Shown here one piece after another: positions 42,490 through 53,345 of a DNA stretch of 64,000 nt. The notes below the pieces were generated by a model that worked only from the letters and a program-made list of their open reading frames with translations, did not search any database and was not told where the DNA came from. Within the stretch, counting starts at the first letter, position 1. Each line of letters begins with the position of its first letter. The stretch lies in contig NC_073311.1 in assembly GCF_027595985.1 (NCBI RefSeq), positions 52,553,292 to 52,617,291 on the forward strand, written 5' to 3'. The stretch comes from Sorex araneus (lineage: Eukaryota > Chordata > Mammalia > Eulipotyphla > Soricidae). The position numbers and the translations under genes were made by a program.

Positions 42490-42742
42490 TGTTCTGGACT
42501 GGAACGATAGCTGGACTAGGTAGGGCGTTTGCCTTGCATGCGGCTAACCCGGGCTTGATTCCTCCGTCCCTCTCGGAGAGCCCGGCAAGCTACCAAGAGT
42601 ATCCCGTCAGCACGGTGAGCCTGGCAATCTCCCCGTGGCATATTCGATATGCCAAAAAAGAGTAACAAGTCTCACAATGGAGACGTTACTGGTGCCCGCT
42701 CGAGCAAATCAATGAACAACGGGACAACAGTGCTACAGTGCT
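42490..42742 (+). repeat. SINE with RTE-type 3' end
   Basis: GGACTGGAACGATAGCTGGA to GGGACAACAGTGCTACAGTG, including GTTACTGGTGCCCGCTCGAG. Confidence 0.92.
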
Positions 42743-42804
42743 TTGTTCTACTACATATCTGTCTTAGTTCCTGTTTGAATTGTCTGTGTTTGTCACACAT
42801 TTTT

Positions 42805-43070
42805 GTTTGTTTTAGGGCCATTTCCAACAGTGTTCAGTGGGCGTAAGGGATACTCTAAGCTAAGTGCTCAGAGAGTCACTCCCAAAGGTGCTGGGGGACC
42901 ATATGATGCAAAAGATTGAATCTGGACCTCCTGCATGCAAAGCATGCTTGCACACGCTTAGTGCTTGCTTTGCATGCTGCCAATCCTGATCCCAGGTCCC
43001 ACCTGCTTCCTTGAGAACCACCAGGAGCAACCCCGGAGCTCTTCTGGGTATGGCCTCAAAAACACATCCA
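42805..43070. repeat. Two old SINE pieces facing each other
   Basis: Antisense AGTGCTCAGAGAGTCACTCC to about 42950, then sense GCTTGCTTTGCATGCTGCCA to GGTATGGCCTCAAAAACAC. Confidence 0.5.
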
Positions 43071-43965
43071 AGAAAACATTTATAATTATGATAATAGTGA
43101 AATCAGAAAAAATACAGACATTGAACCTTATAGTGGTTAGTTGAAAGAAAAACTAATAAAGAATAATTCCTATAAGAAATAGTGAGACGATGCATTCACA
43201 AGTCCCCTTTGACCTAATTCAAAACCCGGCCCTGTGGGGTGTTATTGAGTAATAAATTTTGTAAAATGTAAGTAATGGAAACTCCACCAAAGACCTAGTG
43301 AGCACCTCTCACTAATACAGTTTCGTTGTTTGACTTGAATTCATTTTGAGGGTCTCTTACGCCTCCTTCCCGTGAAATACAAGGCCTGAGAGTCCCGTGT
43401 GCCCCTTGCCCCTCCCCCACCCACATTTTCTGCTCTTCCAGCTCTTAGGAGCCAGCAACCAATACTGCACTCCCGGTGATTTACTCTCTATTAATAGCAA
43501 GTTTTTCCATGAATCTGCAAGCAAAGACATCGTCTCCTGTTGTTTTTTTTTTTTAAATCACAACTTGGAACAAGCATTGAATTTAGCAACGTTTTCGTTT
43601 GTATTGACTCAAGGACTGACTTTTGTGTTGTTTGGAGAAAAGAGACCTTCAGTCATTCTTTGGCTCTATTCTAAACCAAGAAGCAATTGCTGGGACCAGG
43701 GCCAGAGCTTGTAGGGATAGGGATCGTCTTTCACCCATGTCCATTATCTGTAGCTTAATCACTGCAATCCATGGACAATCCTGTCATGCTTTATTGCAGA
43801 CTCTTGTTTCATTTAATAGAGTCCTTTAATTTTCAAAACTAAGCGTTATAGTGCTTTTCTGTTTTCATTTTGTTCTCAAAGTTCTTAGAAGGCAATATAT
43901 CCCCAGAACTCTCTCTCACGATAAACGTAAGATAGAAACATTCCTTTTTTTTTTCTCCAGTTTTC
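43071..43965. other. Unique intergenic DNA, repeat-poor
   Basis: No gene or known repeat over about 900 bp. A 105-codon plus-strand frame at 43397-43714 has no recognisable features. Confidence 0.4.
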
Positions 43966-43967
43966 AT

Positions 43968-44122
43968 TTTTGGGTCATACGCTAATGACCCAAATGCTTA
44001 GAGCTATTCCTGTATCAGTGTTCAGGGGATGCTACTGGAGGTGACCATACTACACTAGGTACCAAACCCGGGTTTCACACTTGCAAGGCTAGTCCTTCCC
44101 CACTGGCCACATCCCTGGCTCC
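43968..44122 (-). repeat. SINE, minus strand, diverged
   Basis: TTTTTGGGTCATACGCTAAT to ACATCCCTGGCTCCC, with ACCAAACCCGGGTTTCACAC. Confidence 0.6.
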
Positions 44123-44334
44123 CAACAGGGTCAGTCTTAACTCACTAACACATCCCCATACTGGTAAGTAGTAGAGTCTCAGGCTTAACATATAAGATAA
44201 TTGTCTGGTTTTTTCGTCTTCTAAGGCTGCATTTCTATTGAGTTACTAGGAGACAAAAAGAAAAAAAGTCTGCCTATATATGTTCCTTGAATCCACCAAA
44301 CTATTCAATTTGTTTTTATGAAGATTGAGATTAA

Positions 44335-44590
44335 GTTCCTAAATAGGACTCTGCACCAGGCTGTTTTCACTAGGGGCACCCCAGAGGGTGGCGGGTGAGA
44401 ACCCTCCCCACTCCAAGGGACCCAGCCCCAGCAGCCGACCTCCACTACCCAACCGCCACCATGCTCCAGACCGCTTTCCAGACCACTTTCCATTATAAGA
44501 CACTTTCTACCCATTTTCCATATTACCACACCATATTTGATGGAGTTCAGACAGTAGGCAACAAATCATAGAGAGTAATATATATATATA
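44335..44590 (-). repeat. Dispersed repeat X, copy 2
   Basis: Reverse orientation of the repeat at 25655: CCCCACTCCAAGGGACCCAG, then TTTGATGGAGTTCAGACAGT and AGGCAACAAATCATAGAGAG, followed by (TA)n. Confidence 0.6.
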
Positions 44591-44626
44591 TGCATATACA
44601 TATACACATATACATATGTATATATA
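44578..44626. repeat. (TA)n-type microsatellite
   Basis: TATATATATA with TGCATATACATATACACATA variation. Confidence 0.9.
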
Positions 44627-44629
44627 CCT

Positions 44630-44878
44630 TTTGGAGAGCCCGGCAAGCTACCAAGAGTACCCCGTCCACACGGCAGAGCCCCATGACATATTCGATACAC
44701 CAAAAACAGTAATGATAGGTCTCATTCCCTGACCCTGAAAGAGCCTCCAATCATTAGGAAAGATGAGTAAGGAGAGGCTGCTAAAATCTCAGAGCTGGAA
44801 AGAATAGAGACGTTGCTGGTGCCCGCTCGAGTAAATCGACGAAAAACAGGATGACAGTGATACAGGGATACAGTGAAA
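44630..44878 (+). repeat. Long-form R-type SINE, 5'-truncated
   Basis: Contains an extra segment (TTCCCTGACCCTGAAAGAGC through GCTGCTAAAATCTCAGAGCT) between GGTCTCA and GAGACGTT that the short R-type copies lack. It ends in ACAGTGATACAGGGATACAG repeats. Confidence 0.8.
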
Positions 44879-44879
44879 T

Positions 44880-45620
44880 AGGTCATAGATGACCCTAGAC
44901 CAAGGGCTTCTAGACTAACTGCTGAAAACCCACTGCTCTATCACAGTGTGTTAATGATAGAATTGGGAACGACTGTTGTGATGTAGAAACACCTAAAAGG
45001 ATATGTCTGGATCAAAAAATATAAGTAAAAAAAAAAATGGGGTCTAATCCAAATTTTGCTAGGAGGGGTCACCTACGAGAGACAACAGATAAATTACTTT
45101 AGACATTAGATAAATTACTTTAGACTTTGTTCATTTGCTCCGAGATGAACAAAGCTACGTGGGGCACAGGGGTGAGGGGTGGAGTGGGCCACAGACAAGC
45201 ATCTAAGTGACACCTACATGCAATAGGATTAAAAAGACATCTAGATCTGGGCATCCGTGAGAGACTATTTCAGCAGCAGGAAACAGGTTACCTGTTCCTC
45301 TCACATTGCGGGACATGTTGAAATAAGCAGTGATTATATCCAGATTTTTTTTAATGAGCATTTATTTGATAGGCAGAGAAAAGATCATCAACATCAAATG
45401 AATGTTTTTCCTCTTTTCCCGATGCTCTGATCCCAGAGTCTGAACTAATCACATCAATCCTTCTCCTCCAGATTGAATAGGCCTGGAAATACGTGTCTGG
45501 TGTCAGGGGTACTGGGAATGGCTCTTCGTGGACCAGACTGGGAGTGTTTCTGAGTCTTCCGAAAAGGCTCTTGTTATGCAGAAAGTGGAGGTGAAGAACT
45601 TACTTACATTATTTTTTTTG
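44880..45620. other. Intergenic DNA
   Basis: No gene or clear repeat. Small duplication AGATAAATTACTTTAGAC (two adjacent copies near 45088-45125). Confidence 0.4.
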
Positions 45621-45621
45621 C

Positions 45622-45745
45622 TTTTTGGGTCACACCCGGCGATACTTTTCTCTCTCTCTCCTGTGCAAAGCCCAGGTATCAAAGCCAGATCTTCTGTAAG
45701 TTAAGCCTGTGCTCCAGACCTTTGAGTACTCTCCTGGCCCGACGC
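45622..45745 (-). repeat. Partial antisense SINE
   Basis: TTTTTGGGTCACACCCGGCG, then diverged sequence to ACTCTCCTGGCCC. Confidence 0.55.
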
Positions 45746-46560
45746 CCTCTTCTTCTCACTAAAGCCATCATCAACGTCATTGTGGGTGCGGGTGCTCATA
45801 AACACCAATAACCTAGCTCTGCTTAAGGTTTCACTTCATTCATTTGAGGAGGGAAAATAATATTCTTAGCTCCAAGATATTCCTTAAGCAGTCACTCTCC
45901 TCAAGCCTTGACAAAATTAACTTATAGCCCCTATTATCATTGCATAACTTCAGATTTTTGTTTCCTTAACACAGTAAAAGATACATGAACACAATAAAAA
46001 ATACATTAAGGGTAAACCATACAAAGAAATATTTGATTTTTAAAGAATTCCATTATATATAGCATCATTACCGTATGATACAGTATTACAGCCATAGGAT
46101 GTTAAAATGTTATAGTAAACTTTCCCACCCTCAACCTTATTCATAATTTATAGGTACCTTGTTTAAATTTAGAATATTTGAGTCAAAACAACAATGCATA
46201 CATAGGCATGTCTAAAATGTACACCAAACATGTAGAGTTCAACTAGAAACTTAATTTTCTTTGCCTTCCCTAATGACCTGCTTCTATTTGTTTCTCTCAG
46301 AATTGTAGTGATCAGATTACAACAAAATGTAAATGCAAAAGGGCCAAGCTGGGGCTGTGTGGGGTGAGCGGATGCTTTGCATGAAAGGGGCCCTGGGTTT
46401 GTTCCCATGAAACTGCAAGACAAAGCACTCTTAGTTCTCCACTTCTCCCTCCCTCTGGACCCTGGCAACCCCACTACCATCCCCCCAAAAGAAAATACAC
46501 AAACGTAACACATAAGTGTATACACAAACATAATCATTCTCAAAATGTAATTATAGTCTT
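45746..46560. other. Intergenic DNA with an old SINE
   Basis: AT-rich. A diverged sense SINE lies at about 46340-46495 (GGGCCAAGCTGGGGCTGTGT to ATCCCCCCAAAAGAAAAT). No gene. Confidence 0.4.
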
Positions 46561-46561
46561 T

Positions 46562-46748
46562 TACTTTTTTATTTAAATTGTTTTATTGAATCACTGTGAG
46601 TTAGACCCTTACAAAGCTGTTCATGATTAAGTTTCAGTCATACAGTGTTCCAACATTCATTCCTCCACCAGTGTACATTTCCCAGCACCAGTGTCCCCAG
46701 TTTCCTTCGCGTCACCCCCACCCTGCCCCCAGCCTGCCTTCCTTTCTC

Positions 46749-46780
<32 letters not shown>

Positions 46781-46815
46781 ATCTTTCTTCTCTCTCTCTC
46801 ATCTTTTTTCTGACA
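46562..46815 (-). repeat. L1 3' UTR, minus strand
   Basis: TTGTTTTATTGAATCACTGT, CAGTCATACAGTGTTCCAAC and CCACCAGTGTACATTTCCCA, with a CT-rich run (46745-46800) at the usual place. Confidence 0.75.
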
Positions 46816-47004
46816 GCAATATAAGTGGGATAATGAATTAAGAACTGATCTATATACATAATTCTATTGTATAAATGAAGGAAATATTGATTTCTGCCAA
46901 TCTGAAAGTACATATTGTATATTCTAGAATTTAGCAAAATAGATAAGTACTTAGATGTATCAAACTGTGCATGACTTGGGGGTTCAAATCAATAATATTA
47001 GCAT

Positions 47005-47110
47005 TGTGAGGGAGCAGGAGATAATAGAACATTCAGGGCACATCCCTAGCATGTGTCCAACTTGGATTTGATCCCTGGCACCACATGGTCCCTCAAACAT
47101 CACCAAGTAA
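47005..47110 (+). repeat. Old SINE piece
   Basis: GGGAGCAGGAGATAATAGAA to ACCACATGGTCCCTCAAACA. Confidence 0.55.
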
Positions 47111-47349
47111 AGCCCTGTAGACCCCCAAACACTTTCAAGGTTACTGGGTAGCCCCAGAACCGCAAGGCCACATTGTCAGGCCCCTGCATTGAAGACTCCG
47201 CCCTGTTATCCACTGGCCGTGAATTGGCAGTGGGTCCCTCAAGCCTCCGGAAAATCACTTGGGAATCCTCCTCCCCCAGACAGAAGAGCATCGTGAGTAC
47301 ATAATCCCAGTTTCTACTTCAATAAAATGTATCTTATTTCACTTTAAGA

Positions 47350-47455
47350 TTATTATTCTTATATATGTATATATAATTATATATTATATAATTATGTATT
47401 ACATATAATATATAAGAATCTTATACATATTCTTATCTATATATAAAATATATTT
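47350..47455. repeat. AT-rich inverted repeat
   Basis: ATTATTCTTATATATGTATA pairs with TATATAAGAATCTTATA across an AT-only loop, giving a long potential hairpin next to dispersed repeat X. Confidence 0.65.
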
Positions 47456-47690
47456 TTCCCCCTTTATGATGAAGCGGCCTTACAGTCCAGGAATATGTTG
47501 GCTCATGCGTGAGGCTTGCCCCAAGTATGTGGAAAGCGGCCTGGAGTGTGGCCGTGGTTGAGTAGTGGAGGTCAGCTGCTGGGGTCCCTTGGGGCGGGGA
47601 GGGCTCTCACTCGTCCCCCTCTGGGGCGCCCTGAGTGGAAACAGCCTCTGGTGTGGAGTCCGGTGACATGGTTATGGAGGCCTCAATTTA
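47450..47690 (+). repeat. Dispersed repeat X, copy 3
   Basis: GTCCAGGAATATGTTGGCTC, GGTCCCTTGGGGCGGGGAGG and CCCCTCTGGGGCGCCCTGAG match the copies at 25655 and 44335. The following 250 bp (to about 47930) are GC-rich and may be a further part of it. Confidence 0.55.
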
Positions 47691-47981
47691 TGCTCCCTTC
47701 CGGGAGAAGCAGCCGTGATTTCTGGAGGGTGGCCGATGAGGAGATTATCAGGTGCTGGCAGGAGGTGGTTTATGGGTGCGACCCCTGGGTCACTGGAGAC
47801 TGGGGGAAGCAGGCAGAGGATCTCTGCTCCCAGGTCCCAGATCCCGTTGAGCCCAAAGCCCAAGATCACAAAGTTCCATGTTACTTGGGTTCTGTTGGAC
47901 TTCGTTCATGCTCACCTTTTTAGATATAATTAAATTAGATTCTCTTGTAAACTATTTTTTAATTGGTAGCCAGTGTTTTTT

Positions 47982-48150
47982 TTTTTGCTTTTTGGGTCAC
48001 ACCCAGCGATGCTCAGGGGTCACTCCTGGCTCTGCACTCAGGAATTACTCCTGGCGGTGCTTGGGGGACCATATGGGATGCCGGGGATCGAACCTGGGTC
48101 AGCCTCGTGCAAGGCAAACGCCCTACCCGCTGTGCTATCGCTCCGGCCCC
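47982..48150 (-). repeat. A-tailed SINE, minus strand
   Basis: TTTTTTTTTTGCTTTTTGGG to GCTATCGCTCCGGCCCC. GGTAGCCAGTGTTTT occurs on both sides as target duplication (about 47967 and 48153). Confidence 0.93.
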
Positions 48151-48204
48151 CGGTAGCCAGTGTTTTAATGACATGGTTACTTTTTTAATTATATTGTCTG
48201 TCAG

Positions 48205-48345
48205 GGACTGGAGGTGTTAAGGTACTTGCCTTGAACGTAGCCAACCCGGGTTTGATCCTACATCACATATGGTCCCCAAACCGCTGCCAGGAGTGATCCC
48301 TGAGTACCATCAAATGTGGCCCCAAATCTGCCAAAAAATAAAGTT
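48205..48345 (+). repeat. Old SINE
   Basis: GGGACTGGAGGTGTTAAGGT to CCCAAATCTGCCAAAAAATA. Confidence 0.65.
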
Positions 48346-48470
48346 ACATTATACTGTTTGACAATATATGAATCATAAAAGCAACTTGTTTCCTAAGAGG
48401 AAATTTCCTTTATGCCCAACAATGCTTAAAGGACCCCAGGAAGAATAGAAGTGAAAGTCAATCTTCCACG

Positions 48471-49460
48471 TCACTTCTTTAAGTCCTTATTTCTGAAAAG
48501 ACTGTGGAGAGTCCTTCTAAGAAGCCCAAATGTAGTCATAAAGAAGTTTTGAAGATGACATAGTCCCTTCAAGGCTGTCCGTCTTAGCTTGCTGTTTCCC
48601 AGAATCAAAATTAACGAATGGCCTAAAGGAAAGATGTAGACTGCTAGCATGAGAAGCCTAATGAACTTACTACTCCAAAACATATGAAATATCCAGTTTG
48701 ACGAGATCGTAGAAATGGAGTGAACCATGACGAGGAAGAGAAAAGACATCATCATTTTCATGGCCTTTTTATGAGCCTCTGTGCTAGTGTCCCTGGGACC
48801 CAAGGAGTTGAGTTGCAAATTTCTGGTGTGTCTCACCAAGGACCAAAACAGAAATAACAAGGAGATCAGGGTTACCGCAATAGGGATGCAATATGTCAAA
48901 CTGAGAAAAATCAGGGACTGAACATGCAAAGACTTTCTTCTATCTGAAAATGAAGTAAGATTGAGTGCGTGTCTTGTAGGGTAATCCTGGAAGGCATCAT
49001 TAAATGTTTCTAGCAATAAAAAGTCAAAAATCAGAAAAAGCAAAGAAAACGCAAGCGTCACCAGAACCACTCTGTTCATTCTCCTCTTGAGCCAGAGGAA
49101 AAGGGGATGGGAGTACTGAGCAATCTTAAGAAAGTAGACAACACTAAGGCAGGTAGCAAGCCAGGTAGTCAAGTGATTAGTTATTCTCCAAAGAAAACTG
49201 CAAGGTTTGGCAAGTTTATAAGTGGTATATAATTCTGGGTATGGTCCCATTACAAGCGACTCAAGAAAATAGACCAATAGTTGACTGATTCTGGAGACAG
49301 CCAAGCCGGTGAGGATGAGGTCAAAGAAAGAGATCTTTCGGGTCTTGACCCATCCATAGCAGTTTACCAGTCCAATGAAAACATTGCCCAACATTCCAAT
49401 GATGAATTCCATCATTGCTAGTGTCAGGAAGAGAGTTTCCAAACTAGTGAGCAGTTCCAT
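48471..49460 (-). CDS. TAS2R42: TAS2R42, bitter taste receptor
   Basis: A single exon encodes a 329-residue seven-transmembrane bitter receptor that matches TAS2R42 closely: F-I-I-G-M-L-G-N-V-F-I-G-L-V-N in TM1 (19-33), V-K-T-R-K-I-S (38-44), N-H-L-T-T-W-L-A-T-C-L-S in TM3 (95-106), F-L-W-L-K-R-R-M-N (121-129), the extracellular sequon N-L-T (167-169), L-V-R-H-T-R-N-L-Q-L, S-T-E-A-H-K-K-A-M-K-M, N-W-I-F-H-M-F-W and H-S-L-I-L-I-L-G-N-S-K-L-R. It is 15 residues longer than human TAS2R42 (314 as I recall), mainly through its C-terminal tail. The start at 49460 is the first ATG and gives an N-terminus two residues longer than human. Its place at the far end of the cluster beyond SMIM10L1 also agrees with the human order. 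No coding defect is seen. Confidence 0.9.
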   Translation of the reverse strand: MELLTSLETLFLTLAMMEFIIGMLGNVFIGLVNCYGWVKTRKISFFDLILTGLAVSRISQLLVYFLESLVMGPYPELYTTYKLAKPCSFLWRITNHLTTWLATCLSVVYFLKIAQYSHPLFLWLKRRMNRVVLVTLAFSLLFLIFDFLLLETFNDAFQDYPTRHALNLTSFSDRRKSLHVQSLIFLSLTYCIPIAVTLISLLFLFWSLVRHTRNLQLNSLGPRDTSTEAHKKAMKMMMSFLFLVMVHSISTISSNWIFHMFWSSKFIRLLMLAVYIFPLGHSLILILGNSKLRRTALKGLCHLQNFFMTTFGLLRRTLHSLFRNKDLKK

Positions 49461-50590
49461 AAGAAAAGATCCAGATTTCTAATGTCAGTCACAGTGATAA
49501 ATTTGAAGTGAAACTTGCACAATATTCTCCATTTCTGATACTTATCTTGAAATCAAACCTGTACAACAGTCTCCATTTCTGATACTTCTTTGTTTTCCTT
49601 GCAAATTCCAGTCTTCAGTAGAGCTTGGAGTAGACCATCAAATACAATCTCATATCTGCAAAAGAAAATTTTTCTGCCTTGACTGCAATTCTCATCTTAA
49701 CACAGAGAGATCTGCTAAGTAACATTTTTTCTAACGTGTGCTAGCATTTGTTGACAAACACTGGATAGCTCGAGAAACTCAACTGCTTCTTTTAAAGAGC
49801 TACTGACTTCTATACCAAACAGTTTTTTGTGTAAATTTATTATTAGCATCTACAAAAATTTTCCACTCATAGCAATGATTAACAGGTTAAAGTCAAATGT
49901 GTTGGCATGCAAATATGGGTCAGATTGTTTTTCACTGATTTGTACTTGCCTCATCACCTGAAATACTATGCCATCTGCATTCAAATAGGTTAGTTTCACA
50001 GAAAGCTCTAGAAATCATCTAAGTAATTTTGCTATTATCCAATGAAGATACTTTGTTGAGTACCTGCTTTGAAAAACATCAGTATCATTAAGAAATCTAT
50101 AAACTAGTGAATAAACAAAGGACCTGTTCAATTTCCAGCATCCCATGTGGACCCATAAACCCACCTGGCACAGAGTCAGGATTAAACCCTGAGAACAGCT
50201 AGAGGCAGCCACCAAAAAACAGTTAACTATAAACTTTGTGTAGGGGAAAAAATAGGAATGAATGATATTTGCCTTGAATTTTGAAGATATCTAGGATTTG
50301 ATGAGGAAACTGGAAAGTCATATTTGACTTGACACAAAAACCTTAAAATTACATCTCAGAAAGTTTTTTGATGATGCACTGTCAGGTAAATTTATCTAAA
50401 TTTTCTTCACAGTAATATGTGTCCTGTTAAATACACATATTCCCAGTTATCTTTAAATTTGTTGAATTTGTTTTGGCCACAAGCATAATTCCATCCATTT
50501 AGCCTTACTAAACAGAAAATAGGTAGAAAATCACTTTAAGTCATATAAGGAAATATTAACACATTGTTTTACATTCTAAAAGCAATGCTT
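49461..50590. other. 5' flank of TAS2R42 and AT-rich DNA
   Basis: Contains the octamer at 49907, a small direct duplication of CTCCATTTCTGATACTT (about 49528 and 49572), and a SINE fragment near 50130-50218. No gene. Confidence 0.5.
49907..49914 (-). promoter_or_regulatory. Octamer upstream of TAS2R42
   Basis: ATGCAAAT on the plus strand, 447 bp upstream of the ATG at 49460, in TGTTGGCATGCAAATATGGG. The left context GTGTTGGCATGCAAATATG closely resembles that of the 12750 gene (GTGTCAGCATGCAAATATG). Confidence 0.6.
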
Positions 50591-50591
50591 T

Positions 50592-50850
50592 TTTCACATT
50601 TTTTATTTTATTTTATTTAGTCAGTGTGCCTTAGATGGTTATTCTGATTGGATTTCAGGCATACAATGTTTCAACACCAATCCCTTCACTACTGTCCTCT
50701 TCCCCACACCCTGTTTCCCACCGACCCACCCTTCTCACTCAAAAGTGCTCAGGAGACCATATGGAATGCCGGGGATCGAACCTGGGTCAACTGCATGCAA
50801 GGCAAATGCCTGGCAAATGCTCTTCCCACTATGCCTCTATGAGAGGCACT
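50592..50850 (-). repeat. L1 3' end with antisense SINE piece
   Basis: ATACAATGTTTCAACACCAA and CCACTACTGTCC-like L1 antisense, joined at about 50742 to the antisense SINE core (GTGCTCAGGAGACCATATGG to TGCTCTTCCCACTATG). Confidence 0.6.
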
Positions 50851-50989
50851 TTTTTATGACTCTTAGCACCCTGGTTTATAGTACCACAGCTGATGGGGTT
50901 TTATGCATGGCACTTGACTACCGTTCAGCTCCCCCACTTCCTCCCAGTTGAACACTTCCATCCACCAGTGTTGTTCCTTTTCTACCCTA

Positions 50990-51345
50990 TTCCCCGACAC
51001 TCAGCCCAAATGGCATGCTTCCTTCTGAAGACTGTGGAGATGTGACAACTGAATGCAGTTTGGAGATGGGAGCACGAGCCCAGAAAAACTTATGAAGGGC
51101 ATTATTGGGATAGTAACGAAGTTTGCAGATGATGTGGGTTAGATCACTGGGGTTTTTCCCCATGTTAAATTTCCAACTTTTGATCTGTTTTATATTATGG
51201 CAACTTAAGAGAATATCTTTGTTCCCCAAAAGAGATACTTTGAAGTAAGTCAGAGCAAAGGAGCATCCTTTTAAAGTGTATCTGAACTCTAGATATTTCA
51301 GATAAGCTATGTGTAAAATTGCTTGGTAATATATCAATGTATTTG
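50990..51345 (-). other. Unassigned segment with 116-codon open frame
   Basis: A minus-strand frame from 51337 to 50987 is open for 116 codons but lacks family motifs and sits among repeats. It could be an old retrotransposed sequence or a chance frame. It is free of shrew SINEs. Confidence 0.3.
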
Positions 51346-51500
51346 TTTCGGGATCACAACCAATAATACTCAGATGTCACTGCTATCTCCATGCTCAGGG
51401 GCCACTGCAGGCAGTGCTCAGGGACCGTGCAGTGCCAAGGACTGAACCAGACTTATTGCAAGAATATCATAAGTTCATTGAGCTATATCTCCATCCCAAA
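51346..51500 (-). repeat. Old SINE, minus strand
   Basis: GGGATCACAACCAATAATAC to GCTATATCTCCATCCC. Confidence 0.6.
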
Positions 51501-51584
51501 ATAATTATAATATTATATTAATGACAAATGCACATAAATGCTGCATATTTCTTCTAGAATTTGCTCCATGATTCATCTACCAAG

Positions 51585-51818
51585 AGCTTCCTGCCAGCAT
51601 GGGAGAGCCTGGTAAGCTCCCCCTGGTGTATTCATATGCCAAATACAGTAACAATGATGGGTCTCATTCTCCTGACCCTGAAAGAGCCCCTAATGCGGCA
51701 CCATTGGGAAGGACGAGTAAAGAGAGGCTGCTAAAATCTCAGGGCTAGGAGAATGGAGACGTTACTGGGCCCGCTCAAGCAAATCGACGATCAATGGGAT
51801 GATAGTGATAGTGATTAC
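51585..51818 (+). repeat. Long-form R-type SINE, 5'-truncated
   Basis: Shares with 44630 the extra segment CCTGACCCTGAAAGAGCCCC through AGAGGCTGCTAAAATCTCAG, then the common tail GAGACGTTACTGGGCCCGCT and ATGATAGTGATAGTG. Confidence 0.82.
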
Positions 51819-51869
51819 CTTATTGTTAGATGTTCTGCTGTATTTCTTTGATTTGTGTGCGTGCGTGTG

Positions 51870-52005
51870 TGTTTTGGGGGATCTAACCTATTGCTGGTGA
51901 CTACTCCTGGCTCTGTGCTCAGAAGTTGCTCCTGGTGGTGCTCAGGAGACAATTGGATCGAATCCAGAACTCCCACAAGCTTGATGAGCTGTCTCTAGGG
52001 CCCCT
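51870..52005 (-). repeat. Diverged SINE, minus strand
   Basis: Contains TTGCTGGTGACTACTCCTGG and GTTGCTCCTGGTGGTGCTCA. Confidence 0.65.
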
Positions 52006-52547
52006 GCAGTACTTTTATATTATATATTGTAGTTCATTGCAAGAACGTGTCATTAGTAATTCATCCCACTAATGTGCTAGGCATTCCTATTGACTCCAGT
52101 AACTGGATATTGATGAGAACACATATGTGCTAGTTATCTTAGTGAACGTCTGAGTTAACAGGATGGAGTGGGTAATGGCAAGGAACTGCAGCACAGCTTC
52201 AAATTCAGGAGATGGCTCTCAGGAAATGTTCTAAGCACTCTCATTGGTGGAGACCCATATCAGCCTCTTTCAGTTGTTCTACGATGTCCCCTATTGTAGT
52301 GTCAAACTTCTTTTGAAATTTATGTTTCTAAATCTCTAGAGAAGTGCCTTCTCCGGGTGGTTTTAATTCACATTTCTCCCTGTCACACAAGTTGTGTAAC
52401 CATGTTGCTGCCCACTAATTCCTTCGCTTTTATTTTGTTGCTCTTCTTGCTTGTCTTCCTAGCTATTATTTTCCTTTTCAAATATACAAAATATGATTTT
52501 TGAAGACTAAGGCATATTTCTTCCATCATTTTTTGTTGCTGTTTTTA
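52006..52547. other. Intergenic DNA
   Basis: The part 52250-52520 may be a decayed antisense L1 (TTCACATTTCTCCCTGTCAC). No gene. Confidence 0.35.
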
Positions 52548-52690
52548 TTCTCTGGGGGCCACACTTGGCAGTGCTCAGGGGTTACTCCTGGGAGTGTACA
52601 GAGAACCATATGGGATGCTGGGGATTGAACCTGAGTCTGCCGCGTGCAAGGCAAATGTCCTCTCCACTGTGCTAGATCTCTAGGCCCTTC
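52548..52690 (-). repeat. SINE, minus strand
   Basis: CTGGGGGCCACACTTGGCAG to GTGCTAGATCTCTAGGCCC. Confidence 0.8.
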
Positions 52691-52889
52691 TTCAGCTTGA
52701 ACTTGAAGTCCTTTGGTGACCATCTTGCTCACCAATTTCAGTTGCTCACTGCCTGAAGGCCAGCATTCAAGAGTTAATGTGAGAAAAGCAGATTTATTCA
52801 AGAACTAGCAGCCTGAGAAGACGGTGAACTCAGATCCCAAAGAAAACCATCTTGTCATCTTGTCTTTTATTTTGCTTTGTCCCCCTTTT

Positions 52890-53345
52890 TAAAAATTTTT
52901 TTTAATTTTTTAATTTTTTTATTAACTCACTGTGAGGTACAGTAGCAAAACATTCATGTTTGAACTTCGATCATGCAGTCATCAAACACCCATCCCTTCA
53001 CCAGTGCACATTTTCCACCACCAAAATCCCCAGTATCCGCCCCTCCCCTCATTCCACACCTCCCCCTGCCTGTGTGGCAGACAATTTGCAAAATATTCTT
53101 TCTCTACTTTAGTTACCTTTGATATTTTGAGACCAGTCCTACCACCCCTCATACCAGCCGAAAATGCAATTGCTTGGTAATGCATTTTGTATTGCTTATA
53201 ATGGATATAAAATAATGTCGTGCAGCCGGACGCTCTGAGAACTGTAAGATTTTGATAACTAGGGTCTGAAGAAATCACTGCCTCAAGTTGCTCAGGTCTG
53301 AGATTCATTTGTGTGTCTCTGGATGGAGTCCACGTGGGAGCTTAA
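52890..53345 (-). repeat. L1 3' UTR, minus strand
   Basis: TTAACTCACTGTGAGGTACA, TCATCAAACACCCATCCCTT and CCAGTGCACATTTTCCACCA, then GTCGTGCAGCCGGACGCTCT as in the 18797 copy. Confidence 0.78.
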
